Below are positions 16,468-22,750 of a DNA stretch of 30,488 nucleotides, in pieces. The DNA comes from a virus: positions 1-30,488 of the IMG/VR virus record IMGVR_UViG_3300008106_000020. The stretch is one strand, 5' to 3'. Under the pieces are notes generated by a model that saw nothing but the letters and a program-made list of their open reading frames with translations, was not told where the DNA came from and searched no databases. Positions within the stretch are counted from its first letter, which is position 1. Each line of letters starts with the position of its first letter. The translations under genes were made by a program, and so were the position numbers.

Positions 16468-17114
16468 CGATTGTGGCCAGAGCTAAGGGGATCCGCGCCG
16501 GGTTCGACGCATTGCCTAATAACGTTTATCAGAAAGTCATTTGGGATGTGATTGATTACGATACGCACCCTTCTGCTGCACCCGGTGTCTCCGGAATGCT
16601 GGTAAAAAACGGCGGAACAGATACTCCGAGCGGTAATATCGTTCTGCGAGAAACAGGATTCTACCGCATCAAGGCACAAATCTACATCACAACTTCGTCA
16701 AGTCTCAGAAGTTTTTATGTCGGCATTCGTAGCCTCGGCACTGCCGGCACCACAATTTCAGATATAGCATACGCGAATGAGGAGATTCCCGCAGGCCAGC
16801 ATCCATCGCTTTCGATTGATACGATTGTTAAAAACGACGTAGCTAATACATATTATGACATTGTGACGCAAGCGATAAGCATCCCGGCGGCGACTTCGTT
16901 ATTGCAAAGTGGCCATGTCTATACATGGCTTGAAATCGAATATATCGGCGGACTTGATAGCAACTTCCCCAACAACGGCACCGCTGATTTGTCGCAAGTA
17001 AATGCGGCCATTGCGGAGCTTACTGCTAGGGTTAATGTGCTTGAGCAAAATCCGGCGCAACTTCCACAGACTCTTACTATTAGCGGCGGCACTCTAAATC
17101 TGGGGGCGTTATGA
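16464..17114 (+). CDS. Putative fibre/C1q-like beta-rich protein with coiled-coil tail
   Basis: A 216-aa protein behind a strong GGAGGAGG site. Residues 20-160 look like a jelly-roll head of C1q/TNF type (GNIVLRETGFYRIKAQIYIT and HVYTWLEIEYIGG are typical strands). A short heptad segment follows (AIAELTARVNVLEQNP, about 184-199) that could trimerise it, then a Gly/Leu-rich end. It sits between fibre and lysis genes, so it is probably a second receptor-binding or fibre-tip protein. The four-base overlap with the next gene (ATGA) shows co-translation. Confidence 0.6.
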   Translation: MTIVARAKGIRAGFDALPNNVYQKVIWDVIDYDTHPSAAPGVSGMLVKNGGTDTPSGNIVLRETGFYRIKAQIYITTSSSLRSFYVGIRSLGTAGTTISDIAYANEEIPAGQHPSLSIDTIVKNDVANTYYDIVTQAISIPAATSLLQSGHVYTWLEIEYIGGLDSNFPNNGTADLSQVNAAIAELTARVNVLEQNPAQLPQTLTISGGTLNLGAL

Positions 17115-17434
17115 CCATTAAGCGCATCGAATCGCTAGAAAGCACTGTCACTGAGCATAATCGTAGGCTTGACGATCATGCCAAACTTCATGCGAAACAT
17201 ATCGCTGCTGATAACGAACACACGCGCCTTCTTGCAATGAATGCCGCAAGCATTGCAGCCCTTGAGAAAAATACCGAAGTGACCACGCGCCTGACAACCG
17301 TCATGGGCAACTTGATTGAGGCACTGGCTTGGGCGAGCAAAATCAGCAAGGCTATTTTGTGGGTAGCTGGCGGTATTGCCGTTTTAATCGCAGGAACGAA
17401 AATTATTGTAGCTAAATTGTCGGGGTATATGTGA
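17111..17434 (+). CDS. XhlA-like membrane protein (lysis cassette)
   Basis: A 107-aa protein with a charged N-terminal coiled coil (residues 5-62: SLESTVTEHNRRLDDHAKLH and following) and one membrane span at about 81-100 (AILWVAGGIAVLIAGTKIIV), then a short tail. This matches haemolysin XhlA-type proteins, which cooperate with holins. It directly precedes the endolysin, whose GTG start overlaps its stop (GTGA). A GGGGG site lies ahead of the ATG. It could be the holin proper or an accessory/antiholin, since a 3TM holin-like gene follows the amidase. Confidence 0.65.
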   Translation: MTIKRIESLESTVTEHNRRLDDHAKLHAKHIAADNEHTRLLAMNAASIAALEKNTEVTTRLTTVMGNLIEALAWASKISKAILWVAGGIAVLIAGTKIIVAKLSGYM

Positions 17435-17844
17435 GGCATATTACAAAAGTTATCATTCACTGCGCCGCCACCAAGCCAAGCATGGATATAGGCGCGAGTG
17501 ACATTAAAAAATGGCACCTCGATAGGGGGTGGAAGGATATAGGCTATCATTATGTTATCCGCCGGAATGGCGACATAGAAAATGGCATAGGCGTGGCGTT
17601 GGCCGGTTCGCATACCAAAGGCCACAACGCCAGCAGCATCGGAATTTGTCTGGTGGGCGGGATTAACAATAAAGGCGAGCCGGAAAACAATTTTACAAAA
17701 CCACAATGGGCTACACTCGAAAGGCTTGTACGCATTCTAAAAGTTGATTTTCCTCACGCTACGGTGCATGGACACAGAGAATTTGCAGCTAAGGCTTGCC
17801 CGTCATTTGACGTGCAGGAATGGTTAAAAGACAAAGGAATATGA
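17431..17844 (+). CDS. Endolysin: N-acetylmuramoyl-L-alanine amidase, T7-lysozyme type
   Basis: A 137-aa Amidase_2-family enzyme very close in layout to T7 lysozyme. It hydrolyses the bond between muramic acid and L-alanine in peptidoglycan. Zinc ligands are His10 (VIIHCAATKPS), His115 (VHGHREF) and Cys123 (KACPSFD). Catalytic Tyr39 (GYHY) and Lys121 are present, so the enzyme should be active. There is no signal peptide, so it needs a holin to leave the cytoplasm, and putative holins lie on both sides. The GTG start is supported by the homologous N-terminus. Whether it also inhibits an RNA polymerase, as T7 lysozyme does, is unknown. Confidence 0.93.
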   Translation: MRHITKVIIHCAATKPSMDIGASDIKKWHLDRGWKDIGYHYVIRRNGDIENGIGVALAGSHTKGHNASSIGICLVGGINNKGEPENNFTKPQWATLERLVRILKVDFPHATVHGHREFAAKACPSFDVQEWLKDKGI

Positions 17845-17846
17845 TT

Positions 17847-18275
17847 ATGGCATTTGACCCCATCAGCGCGGCTCTTGGTATCGGGGAAAAGCTAATTGAC
17901 AGATTGTGGCCAGACCCGGCGCAACGTGATTCCGCAAAACTTGAACTTCTAAAAATGCAGCAGACGGGAGAACTGGCGCAGCTTGCCTCTGATACGCAAC
18001 TGGCTAAAGGGCAATTAGCCATTAACGCTAAGGAAGCCGCACATTCCAATATATTTGTATCGGGCTGGCGGCCTTTTATCGGCTGGGTATGCGGCGCGGC
18101 TTTTGCTTATGCTCTAGTGCTTCAGCCCATGATGGTGTTTATTTTAGCCGCTTCTGGCAAGGTTCTACCTCCATTGCCAAACATAGACACAAATTTGCTA
18201 GGCTGGGCGCTGGGTGGTATTCTCGGCCTTGGTACAATGAGAACCACAGAGAAGATTAAGGGGGTAACAAAATAA
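17847..18275 (+). CDS. Holin, 3TM family (gene-transfer-agent type)
   Basis: About 142 aa. The ATG at 17847 has AAGGA at proper distance; an alternative ATG at 17841 overlaps the amidase stop (ATGA). The N-terminal half is charged and amphipathic (FDPISAALGIGEKLIDRLWP, then an Ala/Gln/Leu helix). The C-terminal half holds membrane segments (FIGWVCGAAFAYALVLQPMM and LLGWALGGILGLG). SGWRPFIGW and the final TMRTTEKIKG are typical of the 3TM holin family found in gene transfer agents of Alphaproteobacteria. It would form the membrane lesion that releases the amidase. Confidence 0.8.
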   Translation: MAFDPISAALGIGEKLIDRLWPDPAQRDSAKLELLKMQQTGELAQLASDTQLAKGQLAINAKEAAHSNIFVSGWRPFIGWVCGAAFAYALVLQPMMVFILAASGKVLPPLPNIDTNLLGWALGGILGLGTMRTTEKIKGVTK

Positions 18276-18448
18276 TGTCCAATCTTAGACTTGTTGCCAA
18301 TAATACTGAGCGTGACCTTATGGAGAACCGCATAGGGAGAGAGTTGATTATCCTTCAATGTCTGCGCCCGTATTGCCGCTATCGTTGGAAAGCAACCATA
18401 GCAGACTGTGACGAGCCAAAATGCCCCCGCTGTCATAGCGAGTTTTAG
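18275..18448 (+). CDS. 57-aa zinc-ribbon-like protein
   Basis: A 57-codon gene whose ATG shares one base with the holin stop (TAATG), with AAGGGGG upstream. Cys29, Cys34, Cys45, Cys50 and Cys53 (CLRPYC, ADCDEPKC, PRCH) suggest one zinc ribbon, and the N-terminal helix is basic. It is the last gene of the rightward late operon, and its stop overlaps the end of the leftward operon by four bases. Similar tiny zinc proteins occur at the ends of lysis cassettes; the function is unknown. Confidence 0.65.
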   Translation: MSNLRLVANNTERDLMENRIGRELIILQCLRPYCRYRWKATIADCDEPKCPRCHSEF

Positions 18449-18588
18449 GATTTCATATCGTTCCATTTTTTGATGAAAGCGGTGATTTCACCTGCTTTAA
18501 TTCGCTTTTCTTCTTTCAATAGCAAATGGTCACGCGCACGCTCAAGCAACGATATTGCTTCATCCATCATTTCTGCTTGTGTGGTCAT
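18445..18588 (-). CDS. 47-aa helical protein, last gene of leftward operon
   Basis: A 47-aa charged helical peptide (MTTQAEMMDEAISLLERARD, ending KKWNDMKS). AGGA lies 7 bases upstream of the ATG. The ATG overlaps, as ATGA (18585-18588), the stop of the reading frame nested in the methyltransferase gene. No motif is recognised. Its stop overlaps the convergent zinc-ribbon gene. A small regulatory or host-targeting peptide is possible. Confidence 0.55.
   Translation of the reverse strand: MTTQAEMMDEAISLLERARDHLLLKEEKRIKAGEITAFIKKWNDMKS
18476..18498 (+). terminator. Possible weak terminator hairpin
   Basis: AAAGC-GGTG, loop ATTT, CACC-T-GCTTT gives a 9-bp stem with one bulged T, followed by AATTCGCTTTTC. 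It lies 28 bases past the end of the rightward operon. The T-tract is poor, so this is tentative. Confidence 0.3.
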
Positions 18589-19436
18589 GCTTCTATCCTA
18601 TCTTTCTGCTGACGTGATAAACGCCGCCGCGACTTTCGAAACGATTGCATTGCCGAAAGCATGGAGGATAGGTGCGCGGTGCTGTACCCCATGAGCCAGC
18701 AAACGAAGGCCGGATTTAACTGGCCGCCGCTTTCCGTCTGGACATTCGAGCCACTCCATACCATCCGCCCAAGGAGCCCGTTCACCGGCACGTTCGGGGT
18801 GAAGCTCCCGTCCTTGTGGTCGCGGCTGGTTGGTGTCGGCCACATCGCCATTGCCGCAAAATCGTTCAGATTGTTTGACCTGTTCGGGTCTGTCGCTCTG
18901 TGCGCTTCCCCGGAGCGAAAATCCCTCGCTTGCGGAGTCGGCCACATCGTCGCCTTCAAAGCCGCTGTCGCTAGGTCGTCCCCCGCGTGGCGGTTCCCCG
19001 TTCTGTTCTCTGACTTCGCCGTGTCCCCCTGCCCATTCAAGCGAGGGGTCGGCCACAAACCATAGTCTGTCCCGCTTGTGGGGCGCACCGACACTACAAG
19101 CTGGCCTAATTTCCGCCCGCGTGGCGTAACCTTCTCTTTCCAGATCATCGGCCACATCATCCCACCAACCGTGGCGTATAGCGGCTGACACTTGCTCTCC
19201 AAACACAACTGGCGGTCGGGATTCACGGATAAGGCGGAACCACACCGGCCACAGGTGGCGCTTGTCTGCTTTGCCTTTTCCTTTTCCCGCCGTGCTGAAC
19301 GGCTGGCAGGGGCAGCTTCCTGTCCAAACAGGTCTATCGTCTGGCCACATCGCAAGTCGCAGGGCAACTGACCACCCGCCGATTCCGGCAAAGAAGTGGC
19401 ACTGTGTGTAGGGTTTAAGGTCATCTGGTCTGACAT
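18585..19436 (-). CDS. Second protein encoded inside the methyltransferase gene, other frame
   Basis: A 283-aa reading frame on the same strand as the methyltransferase gene but in another frame; 839 bases are shared. Its ATG (19436-19434) has AAAGGAG eight bases upstream, and its TGA overlaps the next gene's ATG as ATGA (18585-18588), like most junctions here. The product has TIDLFGQEAAPASRSA near the N-terminus, a Cys cluster (CGRC to CLESKC), three WPTP motifs (LWPTPRL, MWPTPQARD, MWPTPTSRD) and LNPAFVCWLMGY near the C-terminus. I recognise these as recurring in phage and bacterial proteins of unknown function. It may be a genuine overlapping gene or a conserved shadow; the start and stop signals favour real. 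Confidence 0.6.
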   Translation of the reverse strand: MSDQMTLNPTHSATSLPESAGGQLPCDLRCGQTIDLFGQEAAPASRSARREKEKAKQTSATCGRCGSALSVNPDRQLCLESKCQPLYATVGGMMWPMIWKEKVTPRGRKLGQLVVSVRPTSGTDYGLWPTPRLNGQGDTAKSENRTGNRHAGDDLATAALKATMWPTPQARDFRSGEAHRATDPNRSNNLNDFAAMAMWPTPTSRDHKDGSFTPNVPVNGLLGRMVWSGSNVQTESGGQLNPAFVCWLMGYSTAHLSSMLSAMQSFRKSRRRLSRQQKDRIEA

Positions 19437-19545
19437 CTTCAATACTCCTTTCATCAACATCGCCTGGCGCAATCAGCCCGTCTGTTATAAGCTGACGCAG
19501 CATCGCCGCTGCCTTTGGGTCAAACTCGTTGTAATATGCTGTCAT
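18598..19545 (-). CDS. DNA cytosine-5 methyltransferase
   Basis: A 315-aa enzyme from the ATG at 19545, chosen because phage homologues start MTAYYNEFDP; a GTG at 19584 is possible. Motifs: I FFAGIGGWS (51-59, AdoMet site); IV SCPCQPFS with catalytic Cys80; VI FGEQV with Glu117; VIII HKRDRLWFV (156-164); X FGNAI near the C-terminus. Between VIII and X lies a loose segment with repeated VAD motifs, the target-recognition region. It methylates cytosine in DNA, most likely protecting phage DNA from host restriction. No partner endonuclease is seen. The gene is visibly GC-richer than its neighbours and carries a second frame over most of its length. Confidence 0.88.
   Translation of the reverse strand: MTAYYNEFDPKAAAMLRQLITDGLIAPGDVDERSIEDVRPDDLKPYTQCHFFAGIGGWSVALRLAMWPDDRPVWTGSCPCQPFSTAGKGKGKADKRHLWPVWFRLIRESRPPVVFGEQVSAAIRHGWWDDVADDLEREGYATRAEIRPACSVGAPHKRDRLWFVADPSLEWAGGHGEVREQNGEPPRGGRPSDSGFEGDDVADSASEGFSLRGSAQSDRPEQVKQSERFCGNGDVADTNQPRPQGRELHPERAGERAPWADGMEWLECPDGKRRPVKSGLRLLAHGVQHRAPILHAFGNAIVSKVAAAFITSAER
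18837..19158 (-). repeat. Dispersed CGGCCACATC repeats in methyltransferase gene
   Basis: The string CGGCCACATC occurs on the + strand at 18837, 18939 and 19149, a shorter CGGCCACA at 19050, and a variant TGGCCACATCG at 19342. On the coding strand it encodes mostly VAD in the methyltransferase frame and WP in the nested frame. Confidence 0.6.
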
Positions 19546-19559
19546 ATTGTGCGCGCCGC

Positions 19560-19877
19560 TTACCCCGATTTGACGCGCTGCCACCCGTCACCAGTAAAAA
19601 TGTAATGTGATTGTTCGTCCTTGACAAAAAGAACCAGCCCGCGATTCGGCGCGATATAACGCCAGATTTTATCGAAGTATGCTATCTGGCCAGCCTTGCC
19701 AGTCCACGGCCATGCAGGGTTATCCGGTATAATATAAACCGCGCCTGCCACAGGGTTTGCCGGCGGCGTTGCAATGTTTTTGCTGACCGCGCCAATAATG
19801 CTTTTGAATCCAGAACGCCTTGGCACATCAAACACGACGGTATCGATGCGAAACAAAACCTCATTAACGATAGTCAT
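19560..19877 (-). CDS. DUF2793-like protein
   Basis: A 105-aa protein. The ATG at 19877 follows AGGGGGGA, with an in-frame GTG directly before it. The segment PPANPVAGAVYII, then GKAGQIAYFDKIWRYIAPNR and YIFTGDGW, matches the DUF2793 pattern known from phage and gene-transfer-agent tail or fibre proteins, usually as a C-terminal module. Here it is free-standing and encoded in the leftward accessory operon, 14 bases before the methyltransferase ATG. It overlaps the preceding gene by 14 bases. It may be a virion surface or chaperone-like domain; its place among early genes is odd. Confidence 0.68.
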   Translation of the reverse strand: MTIVNEVLFRIDTVVFDVPRRSGFKSIIGAVSKNIATPPANPVAGAVYIIPDNPAWPWTGKAGQIAYFDKIWRYIAPNRGLVLFVKDEQSHYIFTGDGWQRVKSG

Positions 19878-20598
19878 CACTCCCCCCCTGATTGTTATAT
19901 GCGTCCTTTTTATGCTGCCTTATGCATTCCAGCGCCCAGTCCCATCCGCTTTTCTTCGTGATTGCTGCCGCCCCATCCCATCCGCATTCCCTTGTAATTG
20001 CTGTGTCCTGCGGGTTGCGCCTTCCTGATTCTGCATGCCAGGTCTGCGGTGCCATTGTGCGGTACTTTGCCAGCTTCTCAGAGTCGGGCTTTACAAAGCT
20101 GTCATCTTTCCAAAGAATACGGTTGTTGGGCATGGCGGCGATTTGGCCGGATCCGTCCTCGAGCAGCAGCAGGTGGTAACACTTATGCTCCGGCGGATAC
20201 TGGCTAAAGCCATTGTCCGTGTGGTCGAGCGTGAACCAGTAAGAAGCTGGCACGAGCGTTCCGTCTGGCTTTCGGTACTCGCAGCCCATCTCGCGCAGGT
20301 ATTCATATTGCACAGTTGAGAAATCCCAGCCGTGACAATCCCAGCATTGCAGGTCAGTGATGGGATGTGGTGCAATTTCAGGCTCATTCCAACGCAGCAT
20401 GTGAATCGGTATTCTTGCCCATTGTGCGCCGCTTTCGCACAGAATGGAAAAGTGCAAACAACGTGAAGGAATGCTAGTCACGCCGATAATGACGCAAGGC
20501 TCAAAACCTTGCGAGTCATCCATGCCTTGAAGTATGTCGGTTTGTACCATCCCATAAAGATGCTGCGGAACGGATGCGTTTAGTGTATGGTGCGTCAT
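19864..20598 (-). CDS. Conserved phage protein of unknown function
   Basis: A 244-aa protein with GAGG six bases before its ATG; the ATG overlaps the previous stop (ATGA). The sequence includes DLQCWDCHGWDFSTVQYEYL, then FTLDHTDNGFSQYPPEHKCY and MPNNRILWKDDSFV. I recognise this pattern from unnamed proteins in phages of Rhizobiales-like hosts. Two Cys (CWDC) and conserved His/Asp could bind metal. No membrane segment is present. The C-terminus contains a short self-similar pair (ECGWDGAAAITKK and SGWDWALECI). The function is unknown; a virion or entry role is possible since DUF2793 follows. Confidence 0.62.
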   Translation of the reverse strand: MTHHTLNASVPQHLYGMVQTDILQGMDDSQGFEPCVIIGVTSIPSRCLHFSILCESGAQWARIPIHMLRWNEPEIAPHPITDLQCWDCHGWDFSTVQYEYLREMGCEYRKPDGTLVPASYWFTLDHTDNGFSQYPPEHKCYHLLLLEDGSGQIAAMPNNRILWKDDSFVKPDSEKLAKYRTMAPQTWHAESGRRNPQDTAITRECGWDGAAAITKKSGWDWALECIRQHKKDAYNNQGGSDDYR

Positions 20599-21056
20599 GA
20601 CTTCCTCACCACTTTATAGCCGTTGTTGGATAGGGCGCGGATGGCTTTTTCAATCAACTCCCTACTTGAATATGTGTCAGAATATGTCGGCTCCATGCCC
20701 TTAGCCATAATCTCCACCACCTCATCCTCCGACACTTCCGCCGTGGGTTCGGGAGGGACACTTTCAATAACCGCGTGCAGTTTCCGCAGTGCTTTCTGCA
20801 AGTAGGCTTCTGATGCGTATTTGGCTATAAACCACAAACCTTCATCTTCGGCTTGCCTGTCAACCATTTTCCTGATTACAGCAATATGGTTATTTCCCGC
20901 CGTGGGCAGGGCGGCGCGGGCTTGCTTCCACTCATTCAGGCAATCTTCATAGCCGACTACTCGTGCCAAATCCTGCTTATCAACGGCGGTGTCTTTGAGC
21001 CATTTCAAATGGTCAACCGCCTTTTCGTATGCGTCGCGTTCATCAATGTTGGTCAT
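20595..21056 (-). CDS. Hypothetical helical phage protein
   Basis: A 153-aa acidic helical protein behind a strong AAGGAGG site. The C-terminus (SSRELIEKAIRALSNNGYKV) is a helix common to several small phage accessory proteins. The middle holds a Pro/Glu linker (ESVPPEPTAEVSEDEVVEIM). No catalytic residues stand out. It lies four bases from the stop of the next upstream gene and overlaps the following one, so it is translated within the operon. It could be a host-modulating accessory protein; nothing decides this. Confidence 0.55.
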   Translation of the reverse strand: MTNIDERDAYEKAVDHLKWLKDTAVDKQDLARVVGYEDCLNEWKQARAALPTAGNNHIAVIRKMVDRQAEDEGLWFIAKYASEAYLQKALRKLHAVIESVPPEPTAEVSEDEVVEIMAKGMEPTYSDTYSSRELIEKAIRALSNNGYKVVRKS

Positions 21057-21059
21057 GGC

Positions 21060-21446
21060 CTAGCCCTCCTTCTTGGTGGTTGCGATGGCTTTCTTTGCTG
21101 CTTCGCTCGGCCACGGAGTGCAATCTTCACCAAGTGCAGTTTCAAAAGCATCTACAATTCTATTCCAGTAATCTGGACAAACGTGTTCTGGCGAGCCATC
21201 TCTAGCTCGAATAGCATTCATCTCGTACCATGAATACCATAACAACCCCTTCAACCGCTCTATCTCCGCATCCTTCTCAGCCAGCTCCTTTGCCGATTCA
21301 GCGCGTGCGGCTTCTGTCCGCGCCCATATTGCGCCAACTGCTATGCGGGCAACTCCAGCCACATTTGCAATGCCGTCCTTGTGCCAAGTGTTGTAAATCG
21401 CGCCCCTAACCGTTTCTATTAAATCACTCCTGTCTTTATCAGTCAT
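21060..21446 (-). CDS. Hypothetical protein with coiled coil
   Basis: A 128-aa protein with AAGGAG seven bases before its ATG. Residues 45-68 form a heptad coiled coil (AARAESAKELAEKDAEIERL). The C-terminal part (YWNRIVDAFETALGEDCTPW) resembles accessory proteins such as the Ea22/Ead type carried in early regions of lambdoid and related phages. Its start overlaps the end of the preceding gene by eight bases. The role is unknown. Confidence 0.55.
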   Translation of the reverse strand: MTDKDRSDLIETVRGAIYNTWHKDGIANVAGVARIAVGAIWARTEAARAESAKELAEKDAEIERLKGLLWYSWYEMNAIRARDGSPEHVCPDYWNRIVDAFETALGEDCTPWPSEAAKKAIATTKKEG

Positions 21447-21666
21447 TGCTTTGCTCCTTCATTTCAAACGCCACTTTAACTTTTTTGTACAATTCTGCAA
21501 AATCATTAAGGCTATCTATTGCCCATCCTTCCGTAGTAAATCTAACATATTTACCAGCCCCGCCATCACACACCTCAAATGTCAATATCTGTAAGGCAGA
21601 ACTATTACTGCAATCATCCGCCTCTTGCGTGAATTGCATTGTACCTCCAAATAATTCCGTTGCCAT
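21439..21666 (-). CDS. 75-aa hypothetical protein with two possible starts
   Basis: A 75-aa acidic protein from ATG 21666, with GGAGG six bases upstream. A second in-frame ATG (21639) has its own GGAGG four bases upstream and would give 66 aa starting MQFTQEADDC. The body (LQILTFEVCDGGAGKYVRFT, then EGWAIDSLNDFAELYKKVKV) looks like a compact beta-beta-alpha domain. No family is assigned. Both products could be made. Confidence 0.55.
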   Translation of the reverse strand: MATELFGGTMQFTQEADDCSNSSALQILTFEVCDGGAGKYVRFTTEGWAIDSLNDFAELYKKVKVAFEMKEQSND

Positions 21667-21667
21667 C

Positions 21668-21976
21668 TCACACCTCCTTCACAAGCGGTGCGGCAAGCCT
21701 TCGAGCCTCGCCAATAGTTGCCTCGGCCATATCGCCAAGATGTCCTCTGAAATATCCAGCGGCTTGTGTAATGCTCAATGCATCATCAAGCTTCCTAATC
21801 ACCTCCTGCTGCCGCCGGATGATGTCGGCCATGAGTGGGGCTTCTTCCGCAAGGTCGTTATCCTCTTTTGTTTGGCCGCCCTCAGTATAAAGCCATTCAC
21901 TGCCATTCCCTGCTTTCGCAGCAAGCTCCATCACCCGCTTAATATCGGCGGCTAGTTTTTCAGTGTCTGTGGTCAT
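21668..21976 (-). CDS. Hypothetical small helical protein
   Basis: A 102-aa acidic protein behind AAGGAGGA. Features are MTTDTEKLAADIKRVMELAA and IIRRQQEVIRKLDDALSITQ, both amphipathic helices, and a central GNGSEWLYTE strand. The layout resembles accessory Ead-like proteins in early phage regions that contain a tail-to-tail helical pair. The ATG overlaps the end of the pentapeptide gene (ATGA). The function is unknown. Confidence 0.55.
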   Translation of the reverse strand: MTTDTEKLAADIKRVMELAAKAGNGSEWLYTEGGQTKEDNDLAEEAPLMADIIRRQQEVIRKLDDALSITQAAGYFRGHLGDMAEATIGEARRLAAPLVKEV

Positions 21977-22419
21977 ACTTCCTCCTTCTTTTCTCTATGC
22001 GCTTTGCACATGGCAAGAAGCGCGTCTTTATGCGCACGCCAAAAATCCAATGCGCCGTCATGCATATCGGCAATCACTTCGTCATCAAATGATTCCCAAT
22101 CCGCGTGTGTATGGCGCTTGCAACCAATAGCCATAAATCCTTCGGTGATAATAATGTGCCACCTTAATCCTGTAAGTATTACCGGAGATTTGCTTAAAAT
22201 TTCACCGCGCAGATTGGCATCGCGCAGATTGGCATCGCGCAGATTGGCATTGGCATCGCGCAGATTGGCATCGTACAGAGTGGCATAGCGCAGATTGGCA
22301 CCGCCCAGATTGGCATCGCGCAGATTGGTTTTGTTTGCTTCACACGCATGGCGCAAAGATTCATATTCACCATCTATCAATATATCTCCAGTAAATCTGT
22401 TTTTGATAACTACTCGCAT
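21973..22419 (-). CDS. Pentapeptide-repeat protein
   Basis: A 148-aa protein with AGGAGG five bases before its ATG. Residues 32-72 are pentapeptide repeats of A(N/D)L-type, mostly NLRDA, which fold into a right-handed beta-helix. The register is interrupted once by an extra Ala-Asn at 57-58. The C-terminal 70 residues (WHIIITEGFMAIGCKRHTHA, then ADMHDGALDFWRAHKDALLA) form the domain that commonly follows such repeats in phage proteins. Pentapeptide proteins can mimic DNA or act as scaffolds; with only about eight repeats, a DNA-gyrase type role is uncertain. The repeats are near-identical in DNA. Confidence 0.8.
   Translation of the reverse strand: MRVVIKNRFTGDILIDGEYESLRHACEANKTNLRDANLGGANLRYATLYDANLRDANANLRDANLRDANLRGEILSKSPVILTGLRWHIIITEGFMAIGCKRHTHADWESFDDEVIADMHDGALDFWRAHKDALLAMCKAHREKKEEV
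22206..22331 (-). repeat. Eight 15-base tandem units in pentapeptide gene
   Basis: Units of 15 bases (CGCGCAGATTGGCAT on the + strand) run from 22206 to 22331. Units 1-4 are identical and units 5-8 differ by one to three bases. A six-base insertion (TGGCAT, 22251-22256) separates units 3 and 4 and adds two residues without a frameshift. The similarity suggests recent expansion by slippage. Confidence 0.85.
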
Positions 22420-22595
22420 TGCTTCCTCCTATCCGCATGGTTAATCAACACGTCACGCAACCGCCGCTCTGCTTTCGGGCGTGGATGCGTTAATGGTGCA
22501 AGCAGCATCCTGATTTCTTCCGGCGTGATGCGGCTGGCAGCAATGTTTTGTGCCTCGATGTACCCACCAATCGCGTTATCAACTTGCTGGTTCAT
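22410..22595 (-). CDS. 61-aa hypothetical protein
   Basis: A 61-aa basic protein. The ATG at 22595 is preceded by GGAAGGGAAG and overlaps the stop of the 52-aa gene (ATGA). A longer frame to 22727 lacks a ribosome site and would overlap the neighbour. The sequence (MNQQVDNAIGGYIEAQNIAA, then TPEEIRMLLAPLTHPRPKAE) is helical with an Arg-rich end (RRLRDVLINHADRRKQ), so DNA or RNA contact is conceivable. No family is recognised. Confidence 0.55.
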   Translation of the reverse strand: MNQQVDNAIGGYIEAQNIAASRITPEEIRMLLAPLTHPRPKAERRLRDVLINHADRRKQCE

Positions 22596-22750
22596 GATTG
22601 CTTCCCTTCCATCTTTTGTGCATTTGCAATGGCCTCGCGGGTAACAAATCCACGCGCAAGCAATACTTGTTCCAGATCTTTTATGGCGCTTGCCCATTTG
22701 TCTGTTGACTCGCAAAGCTCGGCGCATAACTCAGTTATGGATTTATTCAT
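22592..22750 (-). CDS. 52-aa hypothetical protein
   Basis: A 52-aa reading frame with AAGGGGGG four bases before its ATG and ATGA overlaps at both ends (22747-22750 and 22592-22595). The peptide (MNKSITELCAELCESTDKWA, then LLARGFVTREAIANAQKMEG) is helical with two Cys near the N-terminus. It is part of the unbroken chain of translationally coupled small genes. The function is unknown. Confidence 0.6.
   Translation of the reverse strand: MNKSITELCAELCESTDKWASAIKDLEQVLLARGFVTREAIANAQKMEGKQS

Noticed and set aside
17188-17706. 172-aa ORF on the - strand over the lysis genes
   Set aside because: It covers two well-supported + strand genes; composition looks random.
18661-19065. 134-aa + strand ORF inside the methyltransferase region
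   Set aside because: Opposite-strand shadow; no Shine-Dalgarno site and no junction with neighbours, unlike the nested - strand frame.
22206-22331. CRISPR array
   Set aside because: The 15-base units are contiguous, without spacers, and encode pentapeptide repeats in frame.
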